This document shows, piece by piece, positions 42,784 through 50,845 of a stretch of 64,000 nt of DNA. Each line of letters opens with the position of its first letter. Positions within the stretch are counted from its first letter, which is position 1. Source of the stretch: Roseiflexus castenholzii DSM 13941 (lineage in GTDB: Bacteria; Chloroflexota; Chloroflexia; Chloroflexales; Roseiflexaceae); contig NC_009767.1 in the NCBI RefSeq assembly GCF_000017805.1, forward strand, positions 5,500,001 to 5,564,000, written 5' to 3'. The notes under the pieces are model-generated. The model had not been told where the DNA came from and made no database searches. It saw nothing but the letters and a program-made list of their open reading frames with translations. Position numbers and translations under genes: made by a program.

Positions 42784-44706
42784 GTGGAGGACATATTGCA
42801 GACCCTGATCTACTTTATCGGATTCGCGCTCATCTGCCTCGCATCACACCGCATCGGCGCATTGTTTTCCTGGCTGCGCCTTCCCTACATCACCGGCTAT
42901 CTCTTCACCGGCGTCCTTGTGGGATCGTTCGGGTTGGAGTTCATCCCGACCAGCGCCAGCGAGAGTCTACGATTCATTGATCAGATTGCGCTGGCAGTCA
43001 TCGCGTTCGTTGCCGGCAGCGAACTCTTCTACAAGGAGTTGATCAGCCGATTGCGCTCCATTCTCTGGACGGTCGCCTTGATCATCGTCGCGGCATTCGT
43101 TTTGCTGGGCGGCGCTATCTACCTGCTGGTCGACGTCATCCCCTTTACGCAAAGCTTGCCGCCAACCGAGAAGATCGTCGTTGCGCTTCTGGGAGCGACG
43201 ATCCTGTTGGCGCTTTCGCCCCCTTCGACCATTGCGGTCATCAAGGAAGTGCGCGCCCGTGGACCGGCGACCCGTCTGATTCTGGGTGTGACCATTTGCA
43301 TGGATGTCGCCATCATCGTCATTTTTGCCATCAACAGTTCACTGGCGCAGGCGCTGATCACCAACACCGGTGTCAGTCTGACGTTTCTCGGTGTTTTGCT
43401 CCTCGATCTGGCGCTGGCGGTCGGGTTGGGCGCAGCGATCTGGCGCTTGTTAGTAGTGTTGCTCGATCAGCGTCTTCCGCGCCTGGTCAAAATTGCGGGT
43501 GTCGTGCTGATCGGGTATAGCGTCTATGTGCTGGCAGGAGTCCTCAAAATGTATGACATCGGCGGCGTTAAGATCGCCATCGAGCCACTCCTGACGACCA
43601 TGATCGGCGGTTTTCTGATCACCAACTTCTCGCGCCATCGCGATGAGTTCGCCGGGCTGCTGCACGACATTGGACCGCCGATATATGTTGCATTTTTCAC
43701 CCTCACCGGTCTCGCGCTCAAACTTGACATTCTGTTGACGGCATTGATCTTCGCTGCAATTCTGTTTATCGTGCGCGGGGCGGGAATATTCGTCGGCAGC
43801 AGCAGTGGTGCGGCGATCGCCGGTGAGCCGACCAGGATTCGGCGTCTGGCGTGGCTCGGTCTGATTACGCAGGCCGGAATTGCGCTTGGTCTTGCCCGCG
43901 AAGTATCGGTCACGCTTCCATCTCTGGGCGACGCATTTGCCACGCTGATCATTGCAGTGATTGTGCTCAATGAAATCTTCGGACCGCTTATGTTGCGCGC
44001 CGGATTGCAACGTTTGGGTGAAACGAATCTGCCCGAACCGGGCATCCGAGACCGGGTGCGCGATGTGCTGATTCTAGGAGTGGAGTTGCAGTCCATCGCA
44101 CTGGCACGCCAGTTGAGTCGGCAGGGTTGGCGAGTGCGAGTAGCGGATACCGATGCCGATCACGTGCGCCGCCTGGCGACCGAGGATGTCGATGAGCGGC
44201 ATATTGACGCGATTGACGAAACGAACCTCGCCGGTCTGCTGGATCGATCAACCGACGCGCTGGTCGCGTTGCTCGAAAACGACGAAGACAATCTGCGCGC
44301 CTGCCAGATAGCGATGGAGAAGTTCGGCGTTCCGCGCCTGATTGTGCGTCTGCGCCGTCAGGACCTGCGTGAGCAATTTCGTGAACTGGGAGCGCTGATC
44401 GTCGATCCGGGCACGGCAATGGTCAATCTGCTGGAGCAAGCGGTGCGCGCGCCACAGTCGATCTCGCTGCTGCTTCACACCGATGAGACCAACGACGTCG
44501 TGCAGATGACGGTGACCAACCCTGAGATCAATGGGCGCCTGGTGCGCGATCTTCGCCTGCCCAACGATGTGCTCCTGCTCGAAATCAATCGCGATGGGCA
44601 GACCATCCTGCCCCACGGCTATACACAACTCCGTTATGGCGATGAAGTGACGGTAGTCGGGAAGGCGGAGAGTTTGCGCGAGGTAGCGATACGGTTAGGA
44701 TATTGA
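42784..44706 (+). CDS. Kef-type cation/proton antiporter with C-terminal TrkA-N and TrkA-C domains
   Basis: A 640-residue CPA2-like transporter. About twelve membrane helices cover residues 1-400, with LPYITGYLFTGVLVG, AFVAGSELFYKEL and the paired NF/DE-type regions of the Na+/H+ exchanger family. Residues about 415-530 form a TrkA-N domain and 555-640 a TrkA-C domain (EINGRLVRDLRLPNDVLLLEI, YGDEVTVVGKAE). The dinucleotide-binding loop is VLILGVELQSIALARQL, where the usual GxGxxG is lost. Ion specificity (K+ or Na+) cannot be set. A GTG at 42784 starts the conserved EDILQTLIYF. Confidence 0.88.
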   Translation: MEDILQTLIYFIGFALICLASHRIGALFSWLRLPYITGYLFTGVLVGSFGLEFIPTSASESLRFIDQIALAVIAFVAGSELFYKELISRLRSILWTVALIIVAAFVLLGGAIYLLVDVIPFTQSLPPTEKIVVALLGATILLALSPPSTIAVIKEVRARGPATRLILGVTICMDVAIIVIFAINSSLAQALITNTGVSLTFLGVLLLDLALAVGLGAAIWRLLVVLLDQRLPRLVKIAGVVLIGYSVYVLAGVLKMYDIGGVKIAIEPLLTTMIGGFLITNFSRHRDEFAGLLHDIGPPIYVAFFTLTGLALKLDILLTALIFAAILFIVRGAGIFVGSSSGAAIAGEPTRIRRLAWLGLITQAGIALGLAREVSVTLPSLGDAFATLIIAVIVLNEIFGPLMLRAGLQRLGETNLPEPGIRDRVRDVLILGVELQSIALARQLSRQGWRVRVADTDADHVRRLATEDVDERHIDAIDETNLAGLLDRSTDALVALLENDEDNLRACQIAMEKFGVPRLIVRLRRQDLREQFRELGALIVDPGTAMVNLLEQAVRAPQSISLLLHTDETNDVVQMTVTNPEINGRLVRDLRLPNDVLLLEINRDGQTILPHGYTQLRYGDEVTVVGKAESLREVAIRLGY

Positions 44707-44836
44707 GCAAGGACGCCATCTGCGCAATCGAACGGTTCGTGGTCGTTACGCCTGGCGAACTACCGGAGAAGCGGGAGCGTGTGCATGACGTAACCGCCAT
44801 CACACTGCTCCCGCACAATCGGTGTTCGCGCGCATC

Positions 44837-45520
44837 TCACGGCACGAAGGTATACCCGATATTGCGCACGGTCAGGATGTGACGAGGTTGATCGGCGTCG
44901 CGTTCGAGTTTGGCGCGCAACCGCCAGACCGAGGTGGCGACGATGCTGCGCGACTGGCGTGTGGTATAGCCCCAGATATGCTGAATGATCTGGCTGGTTG
45001 TGCAGACCTGCCCGCTCCGTTTCATGAGGAACGACAGCAGATGCACCTCACGCGGGGTCAGTTCGACCGCCGGACGGTCGGACGCCACGCAAATCTGCCC
45101 GGCCGGATCGAGAACCCAACTGCCGCAGCTTAACCGTTCGAGTGGCGGGCGCCGCGCCTGCTGGCAGCGGCGCAGCACCGCACCGACGCGCGCGACAAAT
45201 TCGGACGCAGGGGTGTATTTGGCGACATAATCATCGGCGCCCAGGCGCAGCCCCATAATGCGGTCTTCGGCGCGCGCGCGCTGACTGTAGAAAACGACCG
45301 GCGTATCCAGGCTGCGCCGGATGCGACGCAACACCTCGAACCCGTCGTAATCGTTCAGTTCTGCCTCGAGTATCACCATATCGGGCATACTGCCGAACAC
45401 AGCACGCAACGCATCGCGCCCACCGCTCGAAGAACTGATATGGTAGTGGGCGCGTTCGAGCAGGGCAGCGGTGATACTTAGCGATGTGCTGTCGCTATCC
45501 ACCAGATGAATGTGAGGCAT
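44837..45520 (-). CDS. OmpR-type response regulator with Glu at the phosphorylation site
   Basis: A 227-residue two-domain protein. The receiver has the acidic pair in HLVDSDSTSL, Ser79 in the Thr/Ser position and Lys101 (DDYVAKYTP), but the phosphoacceptor is Glu52: PDMVILEAELNDYDGFEV. The C-terminal winged helix (about 128-227) has LTPREVHLLSFLMKRSGQVC and VATSVWRLRAKLE and NIGYTFVP. A Glu here can mimic the phosphorylated state in other regulators, so constitutive DNA binding is plausible (inference). No kinase is next to it. GGAGGAG lies upstream of the ATG. Direct repeats upstream may be its own sites. Confidence 0.9.
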   Translation of the reverse strand: MPHIHLVDSDSTSLSITAALLERAHYHISSSSGGRDALRAVFGSMPDMVILEAELNDYDGFEVLRRIRRSLDTPVVFYSQRARAEDRIMGLRLGADDYVAKYTPASEFVARVGAVLRRCQQARRPPLERLSCGSWVLDPAGQICVASDRPAVELTPREVHLLSFLMKRSGQVCTTSQIIQHIWGYTTRQSRSIVATSVWRLRAKLERDADQPRHILTVRNIGYTFVP

Positions 45521-46160
45521 AGAGTCAGAACTCCTCCTGAACGTGTACCGCGAATAGCGTAACGATGATCGTGCGCACGATGTACAACCGTGTTTTTACC
45601 ATGGCACTGCCGCATCCGTCTATCACGCACTGCTCATCTCCTGCCCAGATCATGGCGATGCTCGTTTTCAGCGCATCTCGATGCATCAGCAGTTGTACGA
45701 TAGCATGTCTTATTGTTGACTTTTTGTGTGTTTTTGTCTTATGTTTTTGTGGTATCAACTTTAGTTGGCGTTATATCTCATGTTTTTGTGTAATTTGGTG
45801 AAACGGTTCGCACCGCCCCGGATGCGCGGGTAGTGCGCACGCCGGTGAGGCGCGTGGGGCGCGCCCCTACCCGTGTACCACTCCACCTTCCACGTGTCAC
45901 GCGCGATGCCATGGAACTGTTACACCAATGACGATTGAAGATGCCGCATGCGTGGCATTCCGAGCCCTTCGCTTCGCTCAGGGTAAACGCAGCGAGGAAT
46001 CGGCGCGGGTCGCGCACGACCCCTCGTACTGCTCGGGGTGACCATGCCGGATGGTCACCGGTCATTGGTATTACAGCCTCTACCTGGGACTCCTGGTACA
46101 ATGGCGGTATCTTGCGCCTGGAACGTCCAAACGCGCACGTTGTACGTCGAAGGACCACCT
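45521..46160. other. Divergent intergenic region with A+T-rich tract and repeat element
   Basis: About 640 bases. The left half is T-rich on the plus strand, unlike the rest of the window, and holds the direct repeat TCT(T/C)ATGTTTTTGTG at 45737-45751 and 45776-45790. The right half has the TIR-bounded element copy D. No gene is supported; the frames here are compositional. Confidence 0.55.
45922..46071. repeat. TIR-bounded dispersed element, copy D (150 bp)
   Basis: Begins ACACCAAT and ends ATTGGTAT, in the orientation opposite to copy A. The hairpin GTGACCAT-GCCGG-ATGGTCAC is intact. The middle has about 23 extra bases (GCCCTTCGCTTCGCTCAGG region) relative to the 127-bp copies. Confidence 0.8.
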
Positions 46161-47174
46161 ATGCTGGTGACATGGCTGCTCTTTATTGCATGCGCCGCCG
46201 TGATCCTGGTTGCCGGCACACAACTCTCGCGCTATGGCGATGTGATCGCCGATATGACCGGTCTGGGGCGCACGTGGATCGGCGTGGTGCTGCTGGCGTC
46301 AGTCACATCGCTGCCGGAATTGATCACCGGGTTCAGTTCGGTTGCCATCTATCGTGTTCCAGACATTGCCATGGGCGATATTGCCGGCAGTTGTATGTTC
46401 AACCTGCTGATCATCGCCATACTCGATGCGCTGCACGGTCCCGCGCCGATCTCGGGGCGGGTGCACGAGGGGCAGGTGTTGTCGGCATCTTTTGGCTTGA
46501 TCCTGCTCGGACTGGTCGGTTTGAGCATTGCGCTGGGAGAAATGCTGCCTGCCATCGGGTGGGTGAGTGTGTCGAGCGCGCTCTTCCTTGCCATTTATCT
46601 GCTGGCAATGCGCACGATCTTCACGTATGAACAGCGGCGCATTGTGGCGGAATTCGTCGCCGAGATGGCGACGGAGACCGAGGCGCGCCATCCGTCACCT
46701 GCGCGCGTGTATGGTTTATTTACGCTCAATGCCGTGCTGATCGTCGGCGCGGCGCTCTATCTGCCGGGGCTGGCCGAAACCCTGGCAGAGACGACGGGAC
46801 TGGGTCAGACGTTCTTCGGGACAATCTTTGTCGCGCTCTCGACATCGCTGCCCGAAGTGGTCGTCTCGATTGCGGCGCTACGGATCGGTGCAATCGATAT
46901 GGCAGTCGGCAATATTTTCGGCAGCAACCTGTTCAATATCGGCATTCTGGCGCTCGATGATCTGTTCTACACGCCGGGTCCGCTGCTGGCGGCGATTGAG
47001 CCGTCGCATATCATTGCCGTGCTGGCGGCAATGATCATGACCGCGATTGCGATTGTGGGTCTGACCTACCGCAGTGACAGCAAGCGCCTGTTCATCGCCT
47101 GGGACGCCCTGGGGATCGCCGTGGTCTATGCGCTGGCGAATGCGGCGCTGTACCTGCAAAGCGGTATGCGATGA
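46161..47174 (+). CDS. Sodium/calcium exchanger (CaCA family) membrane protein
   Basis: A 337-residue antiporter with ten membrane segments in two inverted halves. The alpha-1 repeat reads ASVTSLPELITGFSSV and GDIAGSCMFNLLI, the alpha-2 repeat ALSTSLPEVVVSIAAL and GNIFGSNLFNIGI, with the Ser-Thr-Ser-Leu-Pro-Glu ion-binding signature in both. It would extrude Ca2+ in exchange for Na+ or H+. The ATG at 46161 follows AAGGACC; an in-frame extension upstream crosses the repeat element and is not real. Confidence 0.93.
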   Translation: MLVTWLLFIACAAVILVAGTQLSRYGDVIADMTGLGRTWIGVVLLASVTSLPELITGFSSVAIYRVPDIAMGDIAGSCMFNLLIIAILDALHGPAPISGRVHEGQVLSASFGLILLGLVGLSIALGEMLPAIGWVSVSSALFLAIYLLAMRTIFTYEQRRIVAEFVAEMATETEARHPSPARVYGLFTLNAVLIVGAALYLPGLAETLAETTGLGQTFFGTIFVALSTSLPEVVVSIAALRIGAIDMAVGNIFGSNLFNIGILALDDLFYTPGPLLAAIEPSHIIAVLAAMIMTAIAIVGLTYRSDSKRLFIAWDALGIAVVYALANAALYLQSGMR

Positions 47175-47360
47175 GGCGTCGTACCATCCACAGAGCTTAA
47201 ACTATTTCTTAACGTTAGCGATATAGCGTATTAATATTCGTCTGGTATATTCATTTGGGTGAGATACATACTCGCACCAGACAGATGCGCACTGCTGCAC
47301 ACGAGCAAGGCATGCTCACGTGTTCATGATGAAGGATGCTGTGCAATGTCGATTTGCGCG

Positions 47361-47391
47361 TAGCCGCCTTATCAGGTTTGGAAGGCGGCTA
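47361..47391 (+). promoter_or_regulatory. Hairpin in the leader of the PstS-like gene
   Basis: TAGCCGCCTT-N11-AAGGCGGCTA is a perfect 10-bp stem that ends 12 bases before the AGGAGGG ribosome site (47404-47410). It could modulate translation, but no known riboswitch fold is recognisable. Confidence 0.45.
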
Positions 47392-47414
47392 TGCCTGCGT
47401 GGCAGGAGGGAACT

Positions 47415-48524
47415 GTGTTCAGCAGGCTTTATCGCGGCACTGTGCTTTCAATTGCCCTGCTTCTCTCGGCGTGCACCGGGGCCGCTGCACCATCTCCCAC
47501 GCCCACGCCGTCCCCTGCGCCGACTGCCGCACCAAGCGCCACTCCGCAGATCGTCTCTATTCAGCCAACCGCAACGCCTTTTCCTGAGTCGATGACGCGC
47601 CTCGATCTGAGTGGCGAGATTATTATCGACGGCTCAAGCACCGTGTACCCGATCACCGAACTTGCGATGCAACAGTTCGCAGCGGTGGCGCCACGGGTGA
47701 CTATTCAACTCGGAGTCAGCGGCACCGGCGGCGGGTTCAAGAAATTCTGTGCAGGCATTACCGACATCTCGAACGCTTCACGACCGATTAAGCCGGACGA
47801 GAGCGACACCTGCCGCGCCAATGGCATCGCGTTCGTCGAAATACCGGTTGCTTTCGATGGCATCTCGGTGATCATCAATCGAGACAACACATGGGCGCAG
47901 TGCATGACCGTCGATGATCTGAAACGGATGTGGGCGCCCGAGTCGGAAGGAAGCGTGACCACATGGCGGCAAATACGCTCCGACTGGCCCGATCAACCGT
48001 TCAAACTGTACGCGCCAGGGGTTGACTCCGGAACACACGACTACTTCACTGCGGCGATCGTTGGCAAGGAAGATGCCAGTCGCAATGATTATATCGGCAG
48101 CGAAGACGATTATGTGCTCATGCAGCGCGTCATCGAAGATGCGCAGGGGATTGCGTATGTCGGATACGCCTACTACCAGGAGTATGCCGACAAAGTCGGC
48201 GTAGTAGCCGTCGATGCAGGGCAGGGGTGCGTATCGCCCTCACTCACCACGATCACGGAAGGCACATATACACCACTATCACGTCCATTGTTCATTTATG
48301 TGCGCGCTGATCGTCTCGACCGACCGGCGATGCTGGCATTCGTTGAATTCTATATCAACCGCGCAGAACAACTGGTTCAAGATGCGCGCTACATCCCGTT
48401 GCCGCAGCGCGCCTATGAACTGGTGCAGCAGCGCGTTGACAGGCGGGTGACAGGTTCAATCTTCGACAAGCCGGTGCCGGTTGGCGTTTCAATCGATGAG
48501 TTGCTGATGCTGGAGGGGCAGTGA
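47415..48524 (+). CDS. PstS-like phosphate-binding lipoprotein
   Basis: A 369-residue exported binding protein. It starts at GTG 47415, four bases after AGGAGGG, and has a signal peptide ending in the lipobox LLLSACTG, so Cys is lipidated (lgt is also in this window). A Pro/Thr/Ala linker of about 45 residues follows, then the PBP domain with IIIDGSSTVYPITELAMQQF, LGVSGTGGGFKKFCAGITDI and GVDSGTHDYF, as in PstS phosphate-binding loops. No pstCAB transporter genes follow; instead the histidine kinase starts on its stop codon (GTGA), so it probably acts as a sensor input. Confidence 0.87.
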   Translation: MFSRLYRGTVLSIALLLSACTGAAAPSPTPTPSPAPTAAPSATPQIVSIQPTATPFPESMTRLDLSGEIIIDGSSTVYPITELAMQQFAAVAPRVTIQLGVSGTGGGFKKFCAGITDISNASRPIKPDESDTCRANGIAFVEIPVAFDGISVIINRDNTWAQCMTVDDLKRMWAPESEGSVTTWRQIRSDWPDQPFKLYAPGVDSGTHDYFTAAIVGKEDASRNDYIGSEDDYVLMQRVIEDAQGIAYVGYAYYQEYADKVGVVAVDAGQGCVSPSLTTITEGTYTPLSRPLFIYVRADRLDRPAMLAFVEFYINRAEQLVQDARYIPLPQRAYELVQQRVDRRVTGSIFDKPVPVGVSIDELLMLEGQ

Positions 48525-50260
48525 ATCTATCGATCCGCACCAAATTGCTGGCAGCGCTCGGCGTTGACCTGATCCTCATGCTGGTGCTGGGCAGTTTTGC
48601 CCTGCACCAGATGAGCATTATGAACCAGAAAGCCGATTTTGTCGTCAACCAGACGATCCTTTCGATTGATCTGGTCAACGCAATGAACGATGTGCTCCTG
48701 AATTACCGTACCCGACAGATGGAGTACATCCTCAACGCCGCCCCTGCCGACAAACAGCGCATCGAGAAGGAACTGCTGGACCTCGAAACGCGCATGGACG
48801 GCATTTTCCGCAATTACAGCGCCAACTATCAACCGGATGCGACGGAACGCCTGATCTTTGAACAGACGCAGCAGGACTGGCAGCGCTACGTGTTTTTGAC
48901 ACACACCCAGTTTCTGCCGGCGAATCGCAACAGCAACACCGGGAATGTGCATCCATCGTTTGGGCGGTTGTCACCGCTGTATGGCAGCCTGCAAACGAAC
49001 ATGCAGAAGATCAGGGCGCAGAGTCAGGCGCGCGCCGAGGCGGCGCGCGCAAGCGTCGAAACGGCGTATTCCACCTCACGCTTTGTGATTGTGAGCGAAA
49101 CTATTCTGACCGTATTCGTCTCGGCGGTGATTGGACTGACCCTCTCCGGCAATATTGCCCGCCGCATTCGCACGCTGCGCGATGCAACCATTGCCGTTTC
49201 CGGCGGCGATCTGAGCCGGCAGGTGTCGCTGCGCGGCGGCGACGAACTGGTGTTGCTGGCGAACAATTTCAACCTGATGGTCGCCAGCCTGCGGCAGCAA
49301 CGCATGCTGCTCGAAGAGCGCAATGCCGAACTCTCAGCGAGCCTGGAGACGCAACAACGGTTGATGGAAGACCTGGTGCAGCGCAAACAGGCGGAGGAAG
49401 CGGCGCATCGCGCGCAGGCGGCGGCGGAAGCAGCCAGCCACGCGAAGAGCATGTTCCTGGCGACGATGAGCCACGAACTGCGCACGCCGCTGAACGCGAT
49501 CCTGGGGTATGTTCAGTTATTGCACCTCGAAGCGCAAATCCATGGACGATCCGAGATGCTCCCCGATCTGGAGCGCATCCGTTCGGCGGGCAAGCATCTG
49601 CTTACCATCATCAGCAATATTCTCGACTTCTCGAAGATTGAGCAGGGCCGGATGAATGTCGAGATCGACACCTTCAATGTGAGCGTGATTGCGCACGAAA
49701 TGATCAGCATTATCGAACCGCTGGCGCGCAATCGCAACAACACGCTGACCCTCACCTGCCCCCCAGACATCGGTATGATGCAGTCCGATGCGGGCAAAGT
49801 GCGTCAAATTCTCTTCAACCTGTTGAGCAACGCGGTTAAGTTTACCGATAACGGCACGGTGGCGCTGACTATCGAACGTGAATGTTGTTCTGACGGCGAT
49901 TGGGTGCGCTTCAGCGTCGCTGACACTGGCATTGGCATGTCGCCAGAACAACTGACGCGTCTGTTCCAACCGTTCACACAGGTGCATCAGAGCCACTCGT
50001 CGCACGCACATCGCGGCACGGGCCTTGGGCTGGCGCTCAGTCAACAGTTATGTCGCCTGCTCGGCGGCGACATTTCGGTCACCAGCGAGGTCGGCAGAGG
50101 ATCGGTCTTCACTGTGCGTTTGCCAGCAGTCATCAGCACTGCCCATACCGCCGATGTACGTCTCGATTTTGCGCAACACATACGAAGCGCGACTCGCCAC
50201 GACGTGGATCATGCCACTACGGCGCCATCACCGTACACAACGACAACGCTCAGCGCGTAG
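48521..50260 (+). CDS. Membrane histidine kinase with 4-helix-bundle sensor and HAMP
   Basis: A 579-residue sensor kinase. Membrane helices lie at about 10-30 and 195-215, enclosing a periplasmic four-helix-bundle MCP-like sensor. Then come HAMP (SGNIARRIRTLRDATIAVSGGDL), a coiled coil (LEERNAELSASLETQQRLMED), HisKA with His in MSHELRTPLNAILGY, and HATPase_c with N box LLSNAVKFTDNG, G1 DTGIGMSPEQ and G2 HRGTGLGLAL. The GTG at 48521 overlaps the PstS-like gene's stop. The single-receiver gene starts 13 bases after it. Together they form a binding protein-kinase-receiver operon. Confidence 0.93.
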   Translation: MNLSIRTKLLAALGVDLILMLVLGSFALHQMSIMNQKADFVVNQTILSIDLVNAMNDVLLNYRTRQMEYILNAAPADKQRIEKELLDLETRMDGIFRNYSANYQPDATERLIFEQTQQDWQRYVFLTHTQFLPANRNSNTGNVHPSFGRLSPLYGSLQTNMQKIRAQSQARAEAARASVETAYSTSRFVIVSETILTVFVSAVIGLTLSGNIARRIRTLRDATIAVSGGDLSRQVSLRGGDELVLLANNFNLMVASLRQQRMLLEERNAELSASLETQQRLMEDLVQRKQAEEAAHRAQAAAEAASHAKSMFLATMSHELRTPLNAILGYVQLLHLEAQIHGRSEMLPDLERIRSAGKHLLTIISNILDFSKIEQGRMNVEIDTFNVSVIAHEMISIIEPLARNRNNTLTLTCPPDIGMMQSDAGKVRQILFNLLSNAVKFTDNGTVALTIERECCSDGDWVRFSVADTGIGMSPEQLTRLFQPFTQVHQSHSSHAHRGTGLGLALSQQLCRLLGGDISVTSEVGRGSVFTVRLPAVISTAHTADVRLDFAQHIRSATRHDVDHATTAPSPYTTTTLSA

Positions 50261-50273
50261 TGTGGAGGACTTC

Positions 50274-50648
50274 ATGGCTACCATTCTGGTTGCGGACGAT
50301 TTTCTCGAGAATCGTGATATTTTGTGCCGAATGCTGGAACTCGTCGGACATCGAACGGTCAGCGCCGCCAATGGACAAGAGGCTCTCGATCTGGCGCAGA
50401 CATATCATCCCGATGTTATTCTGATGGATCTCTCAATGCCGGTGCTGGACGGATGGGAAGCAACAGCCCGGCTCAAGGCGCTCGACAGTTTACGCCACGT
50501 GCCGGTGCTTGCCGTCACGGGCCACGTGACGCCGCACGAGATTCAGCGTGCTATCGAAGCGGGGTGCGTCGATTACATTGCGAAGCCGATCGACTTCGAT
50601 CTCCTGATCGGGAAAGTGACGTCGTTACTGAACGACGGAAAGGGTTGA
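50274..50648 (+). CDS. Single-domain response regulator, CheY-like
   Basis: A 124-residue receiver with all conserved residues: acidic pair in ILVADDFLENR, phosphoacceptor Asp in PDVILMDLSMPVLDGWE, Thr in LAVTGHV and Lys in DYIAKPIDFD. It has no output domain, so it should pass the signal to a further phosphotransfer protein or act by binding. It is the likely partner of the kinase just upstream, with GGAGG before the ATG at 50274. In contrast to the two degenerate receivers in this window it is complete. Confidence 0.93.
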   Translation: MATILVADDFLENRDILCRMLELVGHRTVSAANGQEALDLAQTYHPDVILMDLSMPVLDGWEATARLKALDSLRHVPVLAVTGHVTPHEIQRAIEAGCVDYIAKPIDFDLLIGKVTSLLNDGKG

Positions 50649-50759
50649 AGGCGTGCTGCCCGCGCTCCCGCGCTTTGGCGTCTGCGGGTGTGCTGCCCGC
50701 GCTCCCGGAAGCATCACAACGTCACTCCCTGCGACGTTCCGGCGCCAGGTCTGGCGACA

Positions 50760-50788
50760 TTGACGCTCGTCCCGGCATCCTCTACAAT
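50760..50788 (+). promoter_or_regulatory. Sigma-70-type promoter for the phosphohexomutase gene
   Basis: TTGACG (50760-50765), a 17-base spacer and TACAAT (50783-50788). The phosphohexomutase GTG is about 58 bases downstream, so this gene can be transcribed apart from the kinase operon. Confidence 0.65.
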
Positions 50789-50845
50789 CGCCAGGGGCGG
50801 ATGCGCCCCCACGAGTGCTCAGTGCGTTCAACCAGGAGTCTGATC

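Noticed and set aside
45565..45801. 78-codon Cys/Phe-rich frame upstream of the CaCA gene
   Set aside because: Composition follows the T-rich DNA; the frame has no ribosome site and covers the likely regulator promoter.
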